Assembly (NCBI GenBank): GCA_000729835.1
Contig: JFHB01000358.1
Span: 1-17,551 of the forward strand
DNA from: Atkinsonella hypoxylon
Taxonomy: Eukaryota; Ascomycota; Sordariomycetes; Hypocreales; Clavicipitaceae
Length of the DNA: 17,551 bases
Reading direction: 5' to 3'
Below the pieces are notes generated by a model, which had not been told where the DNA came from, did not search any database, and worked only from the letters and a program-made list of their open reading frames with translations. Shown piece by piece: positions 1-10,700 of this stretch. Position 1 is the stretch's first letter, and each line of letters opens with the position of its first letter. Position numbers and translations under genes: made by a program.

Positions 1-2241
1 ATCCTGTTGACGCAAGGTTTTGGCATAAGACCGGAGAATAACATGCTGGAAAGAGGTGCCGGAAAGCGACAAGGTGGTCCGTGAAGCGGAAGAAGAAAGC
101 ACTGACTCCACACAAATACCTCTCGGCGCAATAAGAAGGATGGATTGCATCAACAAAGCGTTGCACGGCCCAAAAGAGGCTTCGTGATTCTTCCCTCAAC
201 CAGAACGTCGGGAGACACGTGTCTTAACTAAGATGCAGTAAATTATCGCTGACCTGCCAGAGACAGCATGGAGTATCCATGCTGAGCGCTTTCGAGATAT
301 GCCTGATCAGTGAAGTAGATGAAGCAGCTGTCAGGGCCCCAGTTCGAACCTTTGCTACTGCATCCATCTGTGCTTCTGCCTTCACAGCCAAAGCGAGAGA
401 TTTCCGCTCACAGATCCGATTAGAACCGTGAATTTGGGGCTCACCTTGGCAAGAGTCATAGAGCTGTGATAAGCTCGCTACACCAACACAGGCGATGGAC
501 AAGGAATCGAGGACATGGGGCAACCTGTCGAGGCAACGAGATTGGACTAATAGCGAACGAGTGTCTCCTGTCGCGCACGTCTTGACTTCATGGGCTCCCC
601 GGTGTCTATTAAATCGCCCACCTTGAAAGAAAGAACCCAGAGATGCGAAACATTTTGCAGCCGCAGAGTAATTATTAGGGGATTATAAGGAAAGGATTGG
701 AATCAACTGGAATGGTCAGAAGTTGATCAGTCCATGAGGAATAAAAAAAAATCCGTTTACCCTCATATGTATTCGCGTCTCGGCGTCCAACGGACCTGTG
801 TGCACTCACACTACTCCTTACACTCGTCATGCAGACGAATTTCAAATCGGGAAGGAAGCGGACACTGTCAACAGCTGCAACGCAACGCATGCGACAGCTG
901 TAGCAGCCGCAACACTGTGGGACATGTTTCCGCAACCAACTTCGATCGGCCAGCAAGCCCGATCAGCCTCTGCCAAACACACCATCATCCCCTCCCCCCA
1001 ACTTTGCCCCCCATTTTCTTACCTCGAGATGCTTTACCCCTTCTCCTGCCCATGGCCCTGACATATGCTTGAATCAAACCTGTCAGGTCCGGTTTAGCTG
1101 AACTCGAACGCCTAACTACGGTCCCAGACGAGACCCGCTTCTACGCTGCTCATAGATCGGTGGAAGCAGCTTCAGGCGCCCGGTGCGCGGTGCTCAGGGG
1201 CGATAGGCGGCACAGCCAATTTCCAAGTCCCAGGCAAATACCGCCAAAGACACACCGCTAGAGACCAGTTTACTCTTTACTCATACAATTTGTTTCCATG
1301 ATGTGGTATTCCGTACTGTCGTTGCATCCAAGCGAGGGGCAACGCCAGCGAGCCAAGAAAAAAAAGCAATTGTTCTTTTGACCTGTCGCATTGTCATCTC
1401 AAGCACGATTGTTGGCTTGTGCTTCGCGTCACATAGCCTGATCGGGATCTACCTTGCCATTCTCCACATGCAGCAATTGCTCAGAGCCCTTGCGTCCTGC
1501 CTTAAGCTGGGGCAAAGCAAAATGTGCGGACCAAAAGGTAATGACCCGGCTCCTCGACTTGGATATCCCGGTAACTACCCGGCTGCTTGGTCTACCGTAG
1601 TTACGCAAGGACTGTCTTTGCCCGCCTGGCTCACTGGCACGAATACGAGGATGGGATACCTATTGGGTGGTCTCACGAAGATTACTTCTCCTAGCACTCT
1701 TCCAATGGTTAGCCTTTACTTTTGCCATGGACTTTTCTTATGAAAACATATCTTGATGAAGAAATAATAGTAATTCTGATAATAATTGCAACACCTGTGG
1801 TCGCGTATCTGCAAGTGCTGTCCATCGTTTGACGTTTGTTAGAGCGGCGATAGGTAAAGTGATATATCCTCCCTTTCTATTTTTCTTCTTTGAACTGATA
1901 CCGCAGATCTTGGCTATCAGCTAACTATTCGTCATACTGATATTTCTCCAGGGTGAATCCCAGTGGCTAGATAACAGTGACGGCTTCGAAATACTTATCA
2001 CGCCCAGATCTCCGTTTCTCGCTGCCCTTTTAATAGTCCAGAGTGTCCCGACTCGACTTGACAGTCATTCTTTTCCCAGGTTGGCGGTTCTGGCATCGAA
2101 GACTCTATACTCAAGTCGCGACCGCTTTCGCTCCTTACTACTCTTTCTTGGTGGCAAGCAGCCGTGCTCAAATCTTGACTTACCCAAAACTTACCCAGTT
2201 CCTCAACTCGGCCAGCTTTCTAGACCATATCAAGCAACAAC
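1..2241. other. Intergenic region upstream of the 7TM-RGS gene
   Basis: No gene can be supported here. Open frames exist on both strands but none carries a recognisable domain or chains to another frame through plausible splice sites. One minus-strand frame (about 523 down to 224) begins with a stretch resembling the LDPLSIA-type N-termini of some fungal HeLo-like or STAND proteins. It loses any resemblance within about 25 residues, so it is not called. The last 400 bases contain CT-rich tracts (for example about 1870-1895) of the kind found in fungal promoters, so the promoter and 5' leader of the downstream gene probably lie at about 1850-2241. Confidence 0.6.
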
Positions 2242-4087
2242 ATGGGCTCAGAATTTGGTGTCACGCCGGATACCAAGCCAGTCGCTCGGCTAGATGGACT
2301 AGGCATTTTTTACATCGTTTTCGCCATTTCATGGACCGTAATTCTGCTTAGCGGCATGATCTTCTTGTGGCTGAAGAGAGACATGCCTATACTCAGGATC
2401 CGTGGGTTGGGGCTCTCATTTGCAGCTGTCGCTTTATTACATTGCTACTGGTTCTGTGTAGTAACTGGTTATGTCTATGCTCCCTTGATGCCTGAAATAG
2501 CCGAGTTTTGGATCATGGGTATATATCTTCCTTTTGGTATTGCTCTGTTTCACGCCTCCAACAGTCGCTTTCTTTATGTCGCCGACGCCCAGAAGAAATA
2601 TGTCAAGAAAACGGCCGATCTCGGTTGGAATGATCAACGTCCTCGTATACGCAAAACTCTTACAGCCCGATGGCAGATGCTTGCCTATACCAAAAGAGTG
2701 CTCATCCTCGTTGGTCTAGGAATGGCCTTCCATGTTTGTCAAACGCCTGTTGTCATGGCGCAATGGGAGGAAAGCTAACAATTCATAGCTGTTTTTGACT
2801 GTCTTGATGTTTCTCATCTCTCGCAAGTTCCATTCTACATGGGGAATTCCCGGCACCGAAGTCACCGGCACCGCAATGGAGCAGAAGGCTGAGCAAGGCC
2901 GCGGATGGGAATGGTAAGAATGGCATCAAGCCTGTCCCTGGCCCAAGCTGTTGAAGTTGCTAATGTTTGGCTCACATAGGTGGCCATCAGTTTTCTGGCA
3001 GATGTTCTGGGCTTGGATCGTTGCTCCTATCATTCTTTGGCGATCCCGTAACCTTCGGGACACCCAGGGGTGGAGGACGCAGACCATTGCTTGCTGTATC
3101 TCAGGGTAAGGGTGTCTGGGGAAACAGTCCATCGCGATTAGCACTAACATGCCATGTCAATTTAGTCTTCACGCGGCCCCAATGTGGCTCATCGCTCTCT
3201 ATGTTCCTGGCATGGCTGTTGTCAACAACTATTTTATTCCACCAATGTGGTATGCAATGAGATGTCCCCCACCTCCACCTCGCTTTGCTGACAGCAATAG
3301 GATTGCCGTCTCTATCATGATGCTGGAGATTTTTACTGTGTTTGTTCCCATCTGGGAGGTCCGTAAACAACGAAGCCTATCCCGAGAGACCCTTGACTCG
3401 ATTGCGCGATGGGAGTCCCGCCAGAAGTCGGTTCAGCACAGTGGAAAGTCCCTCAACTCCGGTCTCTCGTCTACGTCTTCATGGATGGGCCGTACTAAGG
3501 TTGGATCTGTATCAACAACCGGGGGTAGTATTCTCACCATGGACGCATTGGAGCATACACTAGCCAAGAACCCCGAGCCTCTACAAGAGTTCTCTGCCCT
3601 CCGTGACTTTTCTGGGGAGAATATTGCGTTTTTGACGCGAATCCGGGAGTGGCGAGCCCAGTACATCGTCGGTGCCTCTCAAGTTGTCAAAGATGAGAAG
3701 GATAGTGCCACTACCTTGGCGCTGTCTCGCGAATGCTTCGAGAGTGCGCTCCGAATCTACATGGACTTCATTAGCAGCAACAGTGCTGAGTTCCAGGTCA
3801 ACCTATCCTCTCAGGATTTCAAGAATCTCCTAGCCATCTTCGGGGCGGCTGCGCAAGCTGTCACCGGCGAATGCGAAACAGCCGACCCAGCCACCCCTTT
3901 TGCCGATGGCCCTAAGCGTCAGGACGAAAATAGAATGCCTAGTCGATACACCGGCGAGATTCCCGATGCTTTCTATGAGGGCGTCTTCGATGATGCGGAG
4001 ACGAGCATCAAATATCTGGTTCTTACCAATACCTGGCCCAAGTTTATCAAGGAACGGCGCTCGTGCGATGTCTCAAGCAACGCATAG
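2242..4087 (+). CDS. Seven-transmembrane RGS-domain protein (GprK-like architecture)
   Basis: Likely a membrane-anchored regulator of G-protein signalling: RGS domains speed GTP hydrolysis by G-alpha subunits. My model is exons 2242-2733, 2789-2913, 2980-3105 and 3166-4087 (554 aa). The three introns are 55, 66 and 60 nt, with donors GTTTGT, GTAAGA and GTAAGG and a CTAAC/CTAAT branch site in each. Seven hydrophobic segments lie near residues 20-44, 55-79, 88-113, 152-175, 207-227, 237-265 and 293-312. A Ser/Thr-rich linker (about 330-370) follows, then an RGS domain at about 372-545. In it, ENIAFL (E399, N400) matches the EN pair that contacts G-alpha, and N460 in VNLS matches a second contact residue. 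DDAETSIKYLVLTNTWPKF fits the last conserved helices. The ATG at 2242 sits in CAACATGG. Fungal GprK-type receptors and plant RGS1 share this layout. The 7TM-RGS class is well supported, but the ligand and G-alpha partner are unknown. It is convergent with tmpB, 3.7 kb away. Confidence 0.9.
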
Positions 4088-4790
4088 GTAGGCACGCTCA
4101 GGTCGATTGTGTAAAGCCGAAACTAGTATGTTGAATCACTCCAAGGTTAATAATGTATTTGGTATGACTACATGGGTTGGAAAATTGGTAGGCTTTCTCG
4201 ATTCTTTATCAATCGGCGCAACTTGGGTTAACGCCGTATGTATGATTGTTGCATTACAAACTCCTTGATGGGACGCTGTTGTATAAATTTTTGAAGAAGT
4301 TAGAAATCGGGCGTTTGTACCCAGCCCCGTATCCTTATAAAAATGGTAGCGAATGGTGTGAGTAACGTTGCGGTTGGATATCAATTGGCAGGCAGATTGG
4401 TGAAATGAATATCCTGGGCGCCCACGTCCGACAAGCGCATCAAATCCGGCCAAGTCTAGTTTCTCGCGTCTCTTCGAGCCAACAGCCCATGCTTCAGCGA
4501 CACGTTGCTCGCCGCCACTGCCGCAAGCACCCTGGCTGCGCGAATCTAGATGATTCAATTAGACAAGTACCTGCCGAATCGAACGACTCCGACTCGCAAA
4601 CTGACACGGCTTCTCGTCGCCTAGTCTCAGCAGCCCATCTATCAGCTTCCATAAGATCACCATGTCCTAGGGCTAGGGATTCCCGTCGCAAAACGGGCTC
4701 AAAGAAGGCGAAGATGAGAGAACAGGCAAGCGAAGAAAAGAAAGAGGCTGTTGACTACGAGAGGTAGCGGGGGCGGGAGTCCCCTTTTTA

Positions 4791-5220
4791 ACTTGATCTC
4801 TACGTCTAAGACTAATAGCCTTGTTATTATAATTAGTGTAGTAACTGCGTATAAAATAAATAGATATCAATATGAACCATACGTTTCTCTAGATTATAAA
4901 CTTAGCAGTGCTTCCTTAGTCCCAAGACTAATTCGTAGTTTACTCAACTCATTCCACATGGTTAGGCTTCTGTGAAAGAGACGTTATAAGTGTGTAACGT
5001 AACGTGCTGAGGAAAATGGGTGTGTTCTTTTAACACATAGACCTCTGGGATTAAGCTGCTTGTCTCTACGTAGAACTTACTTTTTGTTCTTGTATAGGTG
5101 TTGTGTAGTGCTGCGGGTGATCTCTCGTGCTGCAAGACTGCAAGACTACACTTTTAAGACTGGGTATGCAACCAATGCATTGTATGAGAGGGAAGGCACC
5201 ATCTTACCATACTAACTTGT
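4791..5220. other. AT-rich island, possibly a decayed transposon remnant
   Basis: By hand count, GC is about 27% at 4801-4860 and 32% at 4861-4920, rising to about 40% by 5040. The neighbouring DNA is visibly more GC-rich. The left boundary is abrupt, directly after a GC-rich segment near 4765-4786. No terminal inverted repeat, target-site duplication or intact reading frame was found. In ascomycetes such islands are often transposon relics degraded by C-to-T mutation (RIP), but that origin is an inference here. Confidence 0.3.
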
Positions 5221-5246
5221 ACAAAATACATGTATCAACCCAAGCC

Positions 5247-5273
5247 AAAAAAAAAAAAAAAAGAAAAAAAAAA
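5247..5273 (+). repeat. Poly-A tract (A16-G-A10)
   Basis: Sixteen A, one G, then ten A, read directly. It lies in intergenic DNA just right of the AT-rich island. It could be a retroelement 3' tail or simple slippage. No element could be identified beside it. Confidence 0.9.
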
Positions 5274-5808
5274 GAGGGTCCGCACGGAAGTGGTAAGTCC
5301 AACCAACATCAAAGAGATAAGGTGGAGTCACGTGGTAGCCTAGCTCTATAGAACACACCAGACATCTAGAACCCAACTTATTCATCCATCAAGCACAAGT
5401 TGGACGGAGGGAGCTTTCTGCTCTCACATAGCCCTGACGGGCAGCAAAGGGGGGTGATCTGTCGGTCCTGTTTTCCCACGTACCTCCCGCCAGCATTGAA
5501 ATGGTCTTCTTTCTTCTTTCTCGTCCTCCCGCCAGACGCGAATGTGCAACATGGAGAAGATTCGACTTCTTTGATGCAGCAGAATGCACCATCCGTAGGG
5601 AGCAAAATCACAACAGCCGTTCGTCAGCAGCATCCGTATCTAGCTGTCCCAACCACCTTGAGCAACAGCAGTCGTATTGAGAGGAACAGCGTCCGCATAA
5701 CGAACAGCACCAGACCTGTCCTTGGCAGCTGCAGCATGAGTTATCGATTTACTGGAAAACTCCTTCCACAACTTGACATGCAGTCTGGGAACGATGCTCA
5801 CTTTGTGA

Positions 5809-6354
5809 CCAAAAGCTCTTTTGATGCTTGCGGTTCAGGACGCCCGGAAGCAGCATGTAGTCCCAAGCAAAGCCGCACTGGAAGTGCTGATGGCCCTTGA
5901 GGAAATCGCTCGGTCTCCGACTCCAGCTCCGAAGCCCAGGCCACTGGCAAAAACCCTACGGACCAAACAGCCGACACAACCCCAGAAGACTGATACTGCG
6001 CGCACAAGAAGAAGGGAACGGAGAAGACTGGAGCGAGAAGCTCAAGCGTTGGAAACTGCCAGTGCTAGCGACAATCGTACTGTTGATGAAGAGATTGGTA
6101 TGCTGGTTTTATAACTTGCCTTCATGAGCAATGAGTTGGACAAGAAGCGGAGATTGCTAGCTAGCTTCTCTGAGTCTAATTTATTAGGGAAAGCGCCGGC
6201 GGCTATGACGACAATTCCAAAGCTCAAGAGCAAAAATGGCCTAGTAATCGGGCCCCGGCTCACCTCCGAGTCACCGTTGCCTCTTTGCTCTAAGAGTGAC
6301 AGGCGGCATACTATCCTGCTCGGATCTAACGCTGGGACAGGAAATGCAAACTGA
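5809..6354 (+). other. Unassigned pair of charged open reading frames, doubtful gene
   Basis: An open frame from 5809 (first ATG 5824) to 6114 encodes a proline-rich stretch and then a very basic run (ARTRRRERRRLERE) followed by an acidic tail. A second frame at 6124-6354 starts MSNELDKKRRLL. A GTATGC donor at about 6097 could join the two frames through a short intron, but I see no convincing branch site and acceptor. No family is recognised and the basic run lacks a bZIP pattern. It could be a small lineage-specific gene, a relic, or chance. Confidence 0.15.
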
Positions 6355-6934
6355 TACGTCAGCACTCTTGTAGTCACCGTCCTTGCCAAGTATCAGGATA
6401 AACGTCGCAGACTTGAACCCCAACCCCAGTAACGTCGATGGCGAAAAGTCAAGATTCACGACGTAGTGTTCTATACAATCGCCAGTTATGCCGCGACAAG
6501 CAGACACCACTCTGCTCATGAGCCTGCTCAGTGTCACCCACTTCCAGCTCCCACCGCATGGTAGTACCAGCTGTATCAAATCCCTCTAGCAACTCCCGTC
6601 GTGGAAAGGCCCCCGCTGGGGAATCGGCGAGAACTCGCAAGATGTTCGATCCCTGCTAAACATTAGCCCTGTCCGTGTGTCGTCGAGAGGACTCTTGACC
6701 CTCTAGGCAGCAATCGTCAAGGCGGCAATGGCTTTGACCTGCTGAGTTGTTTGTGTATGGCGCTGCCCCGACCCAAACTGTCGACAACCCTGATCATGGA
6801 CAAGGACATTCCGTCAGCCGTGGCAGGAATCGGCTCTTGACCGTGCCTAAGCGGCATTTCGATGGATAGCCAAAGATGCACCCTCGCACAAGGGCCATGC
6901 ATGCCTTTCACTGGACCGTCACACTCACTGCCCT

Positions 6935-6959
6935 TGCAAGGCTACGATGCAAGGCTACG
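6935..6959 (+). repeat. Two tandem copies of a 12-bp repeat
   Basis: TGCAAGGCTACG occurs at 6935-6946 and again at 6948-6959, separated by a single base (period 13). It is intergenic and no function is suggested by its position. Confidence 0.85.
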
Positions 6960-7503
6960 GGAGTATGTGCGCATAGGTGGCTAGATCATGTGGCAATCTT
7001 CACGCTACATCATACCAAACAAAGTCCAAAGCAAAAGATACGACACCTTGCCCATTGGGGCCCAAGGAGGTGCAAGCACATGGCTTCTATCCCAAATGGC
7101 CATGTTCCCTCCCATTTGCCACGCACCGAGCCCACTCGCCTATTCGCTGGTGATCGAACCCAAAGGTGGTGATGACCGGGTTACATCGGCGTGGGGCAGC
7201 ATCGGGGAATTCACACACATTAGTTTTTAAAATTAAAACCCACTTCGGCAAGGCATATCAAGTCTGTGCTGCCCAGTGGCGTGGCCTCGACAGCGAGAAA
7301 GGCATGGCAGAGATAGAATCAAATGTTCGACAAGTCCGTATAACTCCATTGAAAACAGAAAAGAAAGTGTGTGCCTGTGGCAGGTTCTACTCCTGATGAG
7401 CTCATATGACAGGAAAAGTGAAAACAAAATCCGCCCCTCGCTCCACCCTGGTATGCTGGCAATGTAATTGGAGAATAGCCGTCCCGCGCTCATTCTTATG
7501 CGA

Positions 7504-7509
<6 letters not shown>

Positions 7510-7534
<25 letters not shown>
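7510..7534 (+). repeat. Poly-A tract (25 A)
   Basis: An uninterrupted run of 25 A begins about 255 bases downstream of the tmpB-like stop codon (T-run on that gene's strand). It is the longest homopolymer in the window. Runs like this are prone to slippage and to length error in sequencing. Confidence 0.9.
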
Positions 7535-7790
7535 GGAAATCGGCAGATGGTGATGCCTAGCCCGCCCATACATGATACAATATTTCCTCCCCATCTCCAA
7601 GTTGGTATAAAGGAAATTTGCCCAGTGTGTTTCAGAAACATATATTGCCACCCATGGCCCACATACAAAGAGGAAACAACGAATCGTGGTCGCGAGGAAA
7701 GTGAGAGATGGACAAAAAGAGGGTAAAAGATGCGAGAAAAATTTTTTTTTTCACAGCAGATTAGCGTCAATGTGTATCGAAGACGCAAGT

Positions 7791-10700
7791 CTAACTGTCC
7801 CAGATTGCGCCATATGCAGGAATGCCCCGTGTTTCGAGGCCATACACGACTTTCTTGGTGATCTTCTCGTTTGCGATGATAATGACTGCCTCAGCCCGGA
7901 AATCTTTGGCCAGGTTGTAGCCCATCTTGACCAGATCTGGCCGACCTTTTTGTCTCGTGTCATGGATGACAGCATCCGGAATGGATCGGTATATCGTTTC
8001 TAGAATATCTTTACCAAACGTCTTCTCCGGATTTGGCGTCGACCAGATCAGCTGTGTTGGACAACTCGGCTGTCCGATGTGGCCTAACAGAGGGCCAATG
8101 CCAGACCCTGTTGCAATGAGAACGATTCGGTTGAAAAGCGTCGCAATTCTCATCACACCACAGGTGGGTATGCCGCGAACCCACAAACTGGTGGGCGGGT
8201 TGCGGATGCAGTCCCTGGTCCAATCGCCCGCATCAGAAACAACGAGCGAGTAGCCGGGCTTGTCGGCGATGGCCGATGGCTGAGGAGCCGGAATGGTGGC
8301 AAATGAGTGCCATTCGATAAGTGGCCGCTTGGAGATCCGCGCAAAGCTCCCGTTCACAGGGACAGTGTAGTCGAAAGACAAGACGATGGCATGATCTGAA
8401 AGTGGCACAGCATTGACCGGCACTTTCCGCAACCAAAACCACGATGAAGCAATGCTGCAAGTGGCCACACCCAGCAACCAAAAACCAGGTGTCTTGACCA
8501 GTGCCAGTCCGAAATCGTCTCCCGCTGGTGTTACATCGCGGACCGACAGGATGGTCCGTACCCAAAACATACCAAGTGCCGTCCAGCCAACAAATCGATG
8601 GATGCGCTCAAAGTGATTGTGGTACTTCTTGCGGAATGTTGGCCAAGCAAGCCCGACCAACACACAGCACAAAGCGCAGAGCAGCCAGGAAATTACCAAG
8701 GTAGCAAGAGAGTCGTTCGTCTTATTGTCCACATAGGCAACCGTTGACCGGAATGTGGATCCAAGCAACCAGGCCGTTGCACAGATGCCGGCACCAGAGT
8801 GAACGCCGCCTAAATGATAAATCTTTGCCAGGCGTTTCCGAAACCAGATCGGTGCAGACTTCGGCGCGGAGCAAGTGATTGTATATAGAATATTGATGAC
8901 TGCATCTTGACGGACCAATACCGCCAGTACCAAATTGGCTGCTGTGAGAGTCGCCAGCCACTCAGACCCGGGGTTGACGAGGATGAGAGCAAGCAGGGCG
9001 CCAACGTTGAGCAGGCCAACCAAGCTGAGCAGAAACCGATAGACAATGGCAATTCGGTGCCTGCAATTGCGGACGAGTTTGGGAAGCTTCTTGTCCGGAA
9101 TGTCCTTATTTAAGTCATGCTTCTCTTCAGAAACTGTCAGAGTGGACGAGCTGGACACGGATCTAACTTCGGCCAAAGTACTCTCATCACTATTGGATGG
9201 AGACTGGGGCATGCGATCCTTGATGGTCTCTCTTGGTTCAGGTGCGAGTGCGTCGCAGAGGTCGAGAAGGGATTGCTTGTCAATCTTGCCATTTGCCGTC
9301 GCGGGGAACTCGCCCAACTGGTGGAGCCTGGAGGGAATGGCATAGTAGGGTTGTAATCTCTTTATGTGTGCAAGTATATCTTCAACATCGACTTGCAATG
9401 GCGTTGTGAACCCATGGATGTCTCCCCCCACCAGAAGGGCTGTTGCACGTGTAACACCTGGTGCAGACGCCAGTGATGACGATACACCGTCAAGTTCGAC
9501 ACGGAAACCCTGTTGCAAGTAAAGAGGCCCCGTTAGTGATAAAGAAAAACAAAAAGACGATAATTCGTGGCCAGCAAGGAAATACAAGCAGGGCTTGATA
9601 TCACCTTACCTTAACCTTGACTTGGTCATCCACTCTGCCCAGGATATCAATATTTCCGTCTTCTCTCCACCGGCCGAGGTCACCCGTGCAGTACATTAGT
9701 GACCTAATGAGACAGTAATTAGCCGTCAGTCTGTGACTCATACCAACGAAGAGGGTGGCAACGTAGGTCCATGGTCTTACCCGTCATTTGCAAACGGATC
9801 TGGGATGTATGCTTCTTTTGTCCTGGATTCAAGGCCCACGTAGCCACGAGCCACTCCATGGCCGCCTGCCCACATGACACCGGCCACGCCCATTGGTACG
9901 GTTCTGCCGTCGTTGTCTAGAATATAAACCGAGTTGTTGGGAGTTGGGCGACCAATCGAAATAGCTTCACCAACAACATGTCTGTACATTGTATTCACAA
10001 TTGTGGTCTCGGTCGGGCCACAACAGTTCCAATATATGGTATGCGTTGCCCATAAATCGGCAATGTCTTGAGATGTTGGCTCTCCAGCTGTAGCAACGAC
10101 TTTGATCTTGGGGTAGAGCTTGGGATGGTATTTGGAGAGTATTGTTGGTGTGCAAATCAGAACATCAAGCTATTATGACGTGAGATGTCAGTATTGCTTG
10201 ATCCAGACTAGACTTTTGATGAGAAAAGGAGACAACTGCCGAGGAAAACCGACCTCCTTGAGTGTAGGTTCCCAGTTGGCACCTCGAACAACAAGTGTGC
10301 CTCCATTACATAAACAACTGAAGATTTCCCAGGCAGCTGGACCTATGTCAGTATATATATGCTACACCAAAGCATTGATAATACACCTATCACTTAGGCA
10401 AGTTACACTACTTACCCATGTCGAAACTAATGTTAAGAACCTGGCCAACACACATGCCGGGCTGAATCCCCAGACCACCAGGGTATAGACAGACCAGGTT
10501 TGCCACGTTCTTATGCGTAACATCCACGCCTTTGGGTTTACCCGTGGTTCCTGTGGTGAATTTCAGTATAATGTTATGCGAGTCATATTTGCAGATCGTC
10601 CTGATGAGGGGGATGTGAGGGATATACAAACCGGATGTGTAGATAACGTAGCATCCCGCATCGGGGGAGGCAAGGTTAGCCCAAGACTCGGGGGCATTCA

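Larger units (their letters stand above)
4088..7790. other. Intergenic region between the convergent RGS and tmpB-like genes
   Basis: This 3.7 kb stretch must hold the 3' ends of two convergent genes. It has no gene that I can assign. It contains a sharp change to AT-rich sequence near 4791, A-tracts at 5247-5273 and 7510-7534, a 12-bp direct repeat at 6935-6959, and a pair of charged open frames around 5809-6354 (all listed separately). The many remaining open frames overlap on both strands and show no family motif. Confidence 0.6.

Noticed and set aside
330..360. GTTCGAAC resembling a tRNA T-loop
   Set aside because: The flanking bases do not pair into a T-stem on either strand and no acceptor or anticodon stem can be built. 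Similar TCGAACC matches near 7152 and 14293 fail the same way.
1303..1743. 146-residue plus-strand open frame with hydrophobic stretches
   Set aside because: No domain, no neighbouring frame to join, and low-complexity mixed composition. Length alone is not convincing in this GC range.
2043..2351. Open frame overlapping the start of the RGS gene
   Set aside because: It begins at GTG rather than ATG, lies in a different frame and shows no motif. It is a shadow of exon 1.
4136..4558. 140-residue minus-strand open frame after the RGS gene
   Set aside because: It overlaps another plus-strand frame (4405-4767), neither has a family motif, and both end near the AT-rich island.
4971..5160. Possible solo LTR (starts TGTGAAAGAG)
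   Set aside because: No matching terminal CA boundary, target-site duplication, primer-binding site or second copy in the window.
5400..5900. 166-residue plus-strand open frame
   Set aside because: Low-complexity Ser/Thr-rich product with no motif. It overlaps minus-strand frames of similar quality and the better-looking frame at 5809.
10343..10415. tmpB intron 2 ending at the first AG (TAG at 10343)
   Set aside because: It keeps the frame but inserts Gly-Pro in the A4 motif. The AG six bases downstream gives normal family spacing, so that was used in the gene model. The option is kept as a finding.
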